A stretch of 8,421 bases of DNA from Alphaproteobacteria bacterium. Lineage in GTDB: Bacteria > Pseudomonadota > Alphaproteobacteria > Rhodobacterales > Rhodobacteraceae. This document shows, piece by piece, positions 6,058-8,421 of the stretch; within the stretch, counting starts at the first letter, position 1, and each line of letters starts with the position of its first letter. The position numbers were made by a program, and so were the translations under genes. The notes under the pieces are model-generated. The model was not told the origin of the DNA and searched no databases. It saw only the letters and a program-made list of their open reading frames with translations. The stretch lies in the NCBI GenBank assembly GCA_030425945.1, contig JAUHZL010000105.1, positions 1 through 8,421 on the forward strand, read 5' to 3'.

Positions 6058-6360
6058 TTGATCCGGTCCGAACTCATTCAGATCATCGCCGAGGAGAATC
6101 CGAGGCTCTCGCAGCGCGACGTGGAACGCGTGGTCAACACCGTCTTCGACGAGATCGTCGAGGCGATGGCGCGCGGCGACCGGGTCGAGTTGCGCGGTTT
6201 CGGTGCCTTTTCCGTGAAGTACCGTGACGGCCGCATCGGGCGGAACCCCCGCACCGGCGAGGCCGTCGAGGTCGAACCCAAGGCCGTGCCCTTCTTCAAG
6301 ACCGGAAAACTGCTGCGTGACCGCCTCAACGACGGTGACGGCGGCGACGACGACGAATGA
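6058..6360 (+). CDS. ihfB: Integration host factor subunit beta, TTG start
   Basis: IHF-beta pairs with IHF-alpha and bends DNA sharply at specific sites, shaping the nucleoid and assisting promoters and recombination. Read from TTG at 6058 the protein has 100 residues and begins (M)IRSELIQIIAEENP, which matches the family N-terminus exactly in position. ELRGFGAFSV (44-53) leads into the beta arm, where RNPRTG (62-67) carries Pro64, the residue that intercalates into the minor groove. VPFFKTGKLLRDRLN (77-91) forms the C-terminal helix. The extra tail DGDGGDDDE is unusually acidic. GGAGG (6044-6048) lies 9 bases before the TTG. A GTG at 6025 is in frame but would add 11 residues with no family counterpart. 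The last 4 bases overlap the lapA start (ATGA). Confidence 0.95.
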   Translation: MIRSELIQIIAEENPRLSQRDVERVVNTVFDEIVEAMARGDRVELRGFGAFSVKYRDGRIGRNPRTGEAVEVEPKAVPFFKTGKLLRDRLNDGDGGDDDE

Positions 6361-6731
6361 GATCCCCGATGATCCGCTGGATGAAACTCGGCTTCCTGGC
6401 GCTGCTTGCGGTTGTCCTTCTGACCGTGGCGCTGGCGAATCGGCAGACCGTCACCCTCAGCCTGCTGCCGCCCGACATGGCGCATTTTGCCGGGCTGACG
6501 TGGTCGGTCGAGATGCCGCTGTTCCTGGTGATCGTGCTCGGCATCGTGGCGGGCCTGCTGATCGGCTTCGTCTGGGAGTGGCTGCGCGAGCACCGTCACC
6601 GCGTCACCGCCGCCGAGCAGAGCCGCGAGGCCCGCAAGCTGAAGCGCGAAGTCGAGGCGCTGAAGTCCGACAAGCGCCGCGCCCGCGGCGAGGATGACGT
6701 GCTGGCGCTGCTGGAAGACGGCGCGCGCTGA
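6357..6731 (+). CDS. LapA-domain (DUF1049) membrane protein
   Basis: This is a 124-residue inner-membrane protein related to E. coli LapA (YciS), which together with LapB is linked to control of lipopolysaccharide assembly. Two membrane segments (about 9-27 and 53-72) flank a short periplasmic loop. The second ends in FVWEWLREH, after which a charged helix (about 82-108) could form a coiled coil facing the cytoplasm. ALANRQTVTLSLLP (25-38) and the GLLIGFVWEWL region (66-76) are typical of the family. ATG at 6357 overlaps the ihfB stop as ATGA, favouring coupled translation. The ATG at 6369 (MIRWMK) is an equally plausible start. In E. coli yciS also follows an IHF-independent lap locus; here ihfB-lapA linkage is the usual alphaproteobacterial layout as I recall it. 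LapB is not in view. Confidence 0.87.
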   Translation: MRSPMIRWMKLGFLALLAVVLLTVALANRQTVTLSLLPPDMAHFAGLTWSVEMPLFLVIVLGIVAGLLIGFVWEWLREHRHRVTAAEQSREARKLKREVEALKSDKRRARGEDDVLALLEDGAR

Positions 6732-6735
6732 GCGG

Positions 6736-7398
6736 ATGCCCCCCGTTGCCGTGAAGATCTGCGGGCTGACCCGCCCCGAGGACGTGCAGGCCGCTGCCGC
6801 CGCCGGGGCAGCCTATGCCGGGTTCGTGTTCTTCCCGAAGTCGCCGCGCCACCTCGAGATCGCCGCCGCGCGCGCGCTGGCACCCGAGGCGCCGCCGGGC
6901 CTCTGCAAGGTGGCGCTGGTGGTGGATGCCGAGGATGCGCTGCTCGATGCGATCACCGGGCAGGTGGCGATCGACATGCTCCAGCTGCACGGCCACGAAA
7001 GCCCCGAGCGCGTCGCCGCGATCCGCGCCCGCAGCGGGCTGCCGGTGATGAAGGCGGTCGGCATCGCCGAGGCCGCCGACCTCGCGGCGCTGGAGACCTA
7101 CGCCAAGGTGGCCGACCAGCTTCTGGTCGACGCGAAGCCGCCCAAGGGCGCGGCGCTGCCGGGCGGCAACGGCCTCGCCTTCGACTGGCGGCTGATCGCG
7201 AACCGGCGCTGGCCGGTGCCGTGGATGCTGGCGGGCGGCCTGACGCCCGCGAGCGTGGGCGAGGCGATCGGGCTGACCGGCGCGCGGCAGGTCGATGTGT
7301 CCTCGGGGGTGGAATCGGCCCCGGGCGTGAAGGATGCCGCGCAGATCGCGGCCTTCTGCGCCGCCGCCGGCGTGTCGCGGGCCGTGCCGCGCCTCTGA
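6736..7398 (+). CDS. trpF: Phosphoribosylanthranilate isomerase
   Basis: TrpF converts N-(5'-phosphoribosyl)anthranilate to CdRP, the third committed step of tryptophan synthesis, in the cytoplasm. The 220-residue protein is a single TIM barrel of normal length. The catalytic pair is present: Cys9 in KICGLT (7-12) and Asp187 in RQVDVSSGVE (184-193). Other barrel motifs are GFVFFPKSPR (29-38), LQLHGHE (82-88), LVDAKP (130-135) and MLAGGLTP (164-171). The ATG at 6736 lies 4 bases after the lapA stop and gives the expected N-terminus, so the gene probably shares the ihfB-lapA transcript. The stop is 4 bases from the convergent DUF4893 stop. trpB, which often follows trpF in this group, is not in the window. 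Confidence 0.96.
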   Translation: MPPVAVKICGLTRPEDVQAAAAAGAAYAGFVFFPKSPRHLEIAAARALAPEAPPGLCKVALVVDAEDALLDAITGQVAIDMLQLHGHESPERVAAIRARSGLPVMKAVGIAEAADLAALETYAKVADQLLVDAKPPKGAALPGGNGLAFDWRLIANRRWPVPWMLAGGLTPASVGEAIGLTGARQVDVSSGVESAPGVKDAAQIAAFCAAAGVSRAVPRL

Positions 7399-7402
7399 CC
7401 GC

Positions 7403-7987
7403 TCAGCGGGACAGGTAGAGGATGTCGAAGTCGCTCTCGAGCAGGGGCAGGGGCATCAGCAGGCGCGCGCGGTTTGGCCCCATCTGCTCGAACAACCCGA
7501 CCTGCGCGATGGTCTGGCCCGGCTCGACCGGGGTCTGGTCGTCGGGCGGCAGGGCGTCGTAGCGCACCGCCGGGCCGCCGCTGACATAGCCCACGCCGGT
7601 ATAGAGCGCGCCGCCCTCCTGCGGGGTCAGGGTCCCGATCTGGCGCTGCGATCCGGTGGTCTTCTCCAGAACCCAGCCCCCGGTGCCGTCCGGGGTGATG
7701 CGGCAGGCGAAATTGCCATAGGCCACCAGCGGCAGGAAGCCGCCCAGCTTCAGCGTCCGGCACTGCCAGTCGCCGGCCGGGTCCAGCGGTCCCGGCGCCC
7801 CGGCCAGGGCGGCGGTCAGGACAGCGAGGTCCTCGCGCGGGCCCTCGGCAAAGGCGCCCTTCAGGGCACGGCCGAGGGTGGCGTCGAGCGCCTCCAGCCG
7901 CGCGATGTCGGGCAGGCGCGGGGCCTCCGCGAGGGCGGGCAGGGCGAGGAGCGGGGCCGCGAGGGCAAGGGCGATGAACCGGCGCAT
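7403..7987 (-). CDS. Exported DUF4893 protein
   Basis: This 194-residue protein has no known function. A signal peptide is clear: MRRF, a hydrophobic core (5-19) and ALA with cleavage likely after residue 20, so the mature protein should be periplasmic. DWQCRTLKLGGFLPLVAYGNFACRI (73-97) is the stretch I associate with DUF4893. Its two cysteines (76 and 95) are the only ones in the protein and could form a disulfide. GVGYVSGGPAVRY and LESDFDILYLSR close the C-terminus. The start at 7987 gives the expected signal peptide; no strong SD is visible ahead of it. It converges on trpF and diverges from the small gene at 8072, so it is probably transcribed alone. The family assignment is from memory of motif pattern. 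Confidence 0.82.
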   Translation of the reverse strand: MRRFIALALAAPLLALPALAEAPRLPDIARLEALDATLGRALKGAFAEGPREDLAVLTAALAGAPGPLDPAGDWQCRTLKLGGFLPLVAYGNFACRITPDGTGGWVLEKTTGSQRQIGTLTPQEGGALYTGVGYVSGGPAVRYDALPPDDQTPVEPGQTIAQVGLFEQMGPNRARLLMPLPLLESDFDILYLSR

Positions 7988-8071
7988 GGACCCGCAGGCT
8001 AGGGCCGGTTTCGGGGCTTGGGAAGCGGGGCGTCAGGAGAATGTTAACCCTGATCCGGGTATCGCGGGACC

Positions 8072-8299
8072 ATGATGCTGCCGGATCACATGACGCCCGA
8101 GCTGTGGCTCGACCAGTTTCTCGGATCTTCCGTCGCGATGAAGGGCGGGGTGGTGCGCCGCCAGATCCGGGATGTCGAGCGGATCGTCGGCTGGGCGCCC
8201 TATCTCGAGGAGGTCGAGCGCCGCGGCTTCCAGGCCGTGGTGAACGCGCGGCACGTGGTGGTATTCTGCAACCGCCAGCGCATCCGCCGGGTGGTCTAG
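8072..8299 (+). CDS. Small conserved protein of unknown function
   Basis: I cannot assign a function. The 75-residue product has no signal peptide or membrane segment. It is basic overall, with GGVVRRQIRDVERIVG (25-40), YLEEVERRGFQAVVN (44-58) and a C-terminal HVVVFCNR (61-68). The alternating charged/hydrophobic pattern suggests a small compact alpha-beta fold. I recall similar Rhodobacteraceae proteins next to trpF, sometimes misnamed N-(5'-phosphoribosyl)anthranilate isomerase; it has none of the TrpF barrel motifs, so that name should not be used. In-frame ATGs lie at 8072, 8075 and 8090; MTPELWL from 8090 is a plausible true N-terminus (69 residues), and no SD decides between them. The TAG stop coincides with the inferred left edge of the insertion sequence, so the original C-terminus may have differed slightly. 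Confidence 0.7.
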   Translation: MMLPDHMTPELWLDQFLGSSVAMKGGVVRRQIRDVERIVGWAPYLEEVERRGFQAVVNARHVVVFCNRQRIRRVV

Positions 8300-8421
8300 G
8301 TCGTGAACCCATAAACAGGATTCCTCAAGCTTCCGGGGTGTGATTCACTTTCCGAAAGCGGAGGTGCTTCATGTCAGGCAGGCACGATCTGACGGATGCG
8401 GAATGGGCGGTGATCGCGCCG
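8299..8421 (+). mobile_element. IS5-family insertion sequence, left end (truncated by window)
   Basis: A transposase gene begins at 8371 and its 5' leader fills the space back to the stop codon of the preceding gene. The left tip is placed at G8299, after CTA, because IS5/IS427-type elements commonly target TA within CTAG-like sites; the tip would read GGTCGTGAACCCATAAAC. The right end and therefore the inverted repeat and target duplication are outside the window, so the boundary is uncertain by several bases. Two GATTC (GANTC) sites lie at 8319-8323 and 8342-8346. Confidence 0.65.
8371..8421 (+). CDS. IS5-family transposase, N-terminal fragment
   Basis: The visible 17 residues begin MSGRHDLTDAEWAVIAP and run off the window in frame. 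The DLTDAEWAVIAP pattern is the start of the DUF4096 domain found at the N-terminus of IS5-family (IS427-like) DDE transposases, often encoded as a first ORF fused to the catalytic ORF by frameshifting. GGAGG (8360-8364) lies 6 bases before the ATG, a near-ideal ribosome binding site. The catalytic DDE residues are not in view, so intactness cannot be judged. Transcription runs in the same direction as trpF. Confidence 0.85.
   Translation, partial: MSGRHDLTDAEWAVIAP

Noticed and set aside
7396..7410. Possible terminator between trpF and the DUF4893 gene
   Set aside because: CCGC-TCA-GCGG is only a 4-bp stem without a T-run. Convergent transcription here may rely on Rho or collide.
8035..8043. 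AGGAGA directly before ATG 8041 as a start for an upstream gene
   Set aside because: The spacing is zero, too short for a ribosome binding site, and that frame gives an Arg/Pro-rich product overlapping the better supported gene at 8072.
8044..8054. TTAACCC as a CtrA half-site upstream of the small gene
   Set aside because: The second TTAA expected 7 bases further on is absent (CCGG is found), so the CtrA motif is not met.

Overview
The window is GC-rich and reads as an alphaproteobacterial chromosome, most likely Rhodobacteraceae/Paracoccaceae. The basis is recall of family sequences, not a search: the ribosomal protein S1 N-terminus, the short phosphatidylserine decarboxylase, the ihfB-lapA-trpF run and the small protein after trpF all look like that group. 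No RNA gene, CRISPR array or phage gene is visible. The right edge enters an IS5-family insertion sequence.

Layout. (1) 1-174: C-terminal end of a DUF2130 protein, closed by a probable terminator. (2) 317-2337: a three-gene unit with a periplasmic YCII-like protein, a cytoplasmic DGPF/YCII protein and an ECF42-type sigma factor with a long helical C-terminal extension. A 22-position hairpin ends at the Shine-Dalgarno sequence of the first gene, and a TGTCGA box lies just upstream. (3) 2344-3855, minus strand: psd-pssA, the two steps from CDP-diacylglycerol to phosphatidylethanolamine. (4) 3856-4144: divergent spacer with candidate promoters for psd and rpsA and a structured rpsA leader. (5) 4145-5827: rpsA, with a strong intrinsic terminator. 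(6) 6058-7398: ihfB-lapA-trpF, tightly packed behind its own candidate promoter. (7) 7403-7987, minus strand: an exported DUF4893 protein. (8) 8072-8299: a 75-residue protein of unknown function, with an IS5-type element beginning at its stop codon.

Most of the window is housekeeping: membrane phospholipid synthesis, translation, nucleoid architecture and one tryptophan-pathway step. Two places deserve attention. The sigma-factor unit carries an exported paralogue of its usual cytoplasmic DGPF partner. The rpsA leader can fold into two hairpins that both show GACAA in the loop; the first is followed by a T-run like an attenuator, and its 5' arm has two mutually exclusive partners. Both are inferences from sequence and need comparative data. 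I did not find a wholly new multi-gene system.
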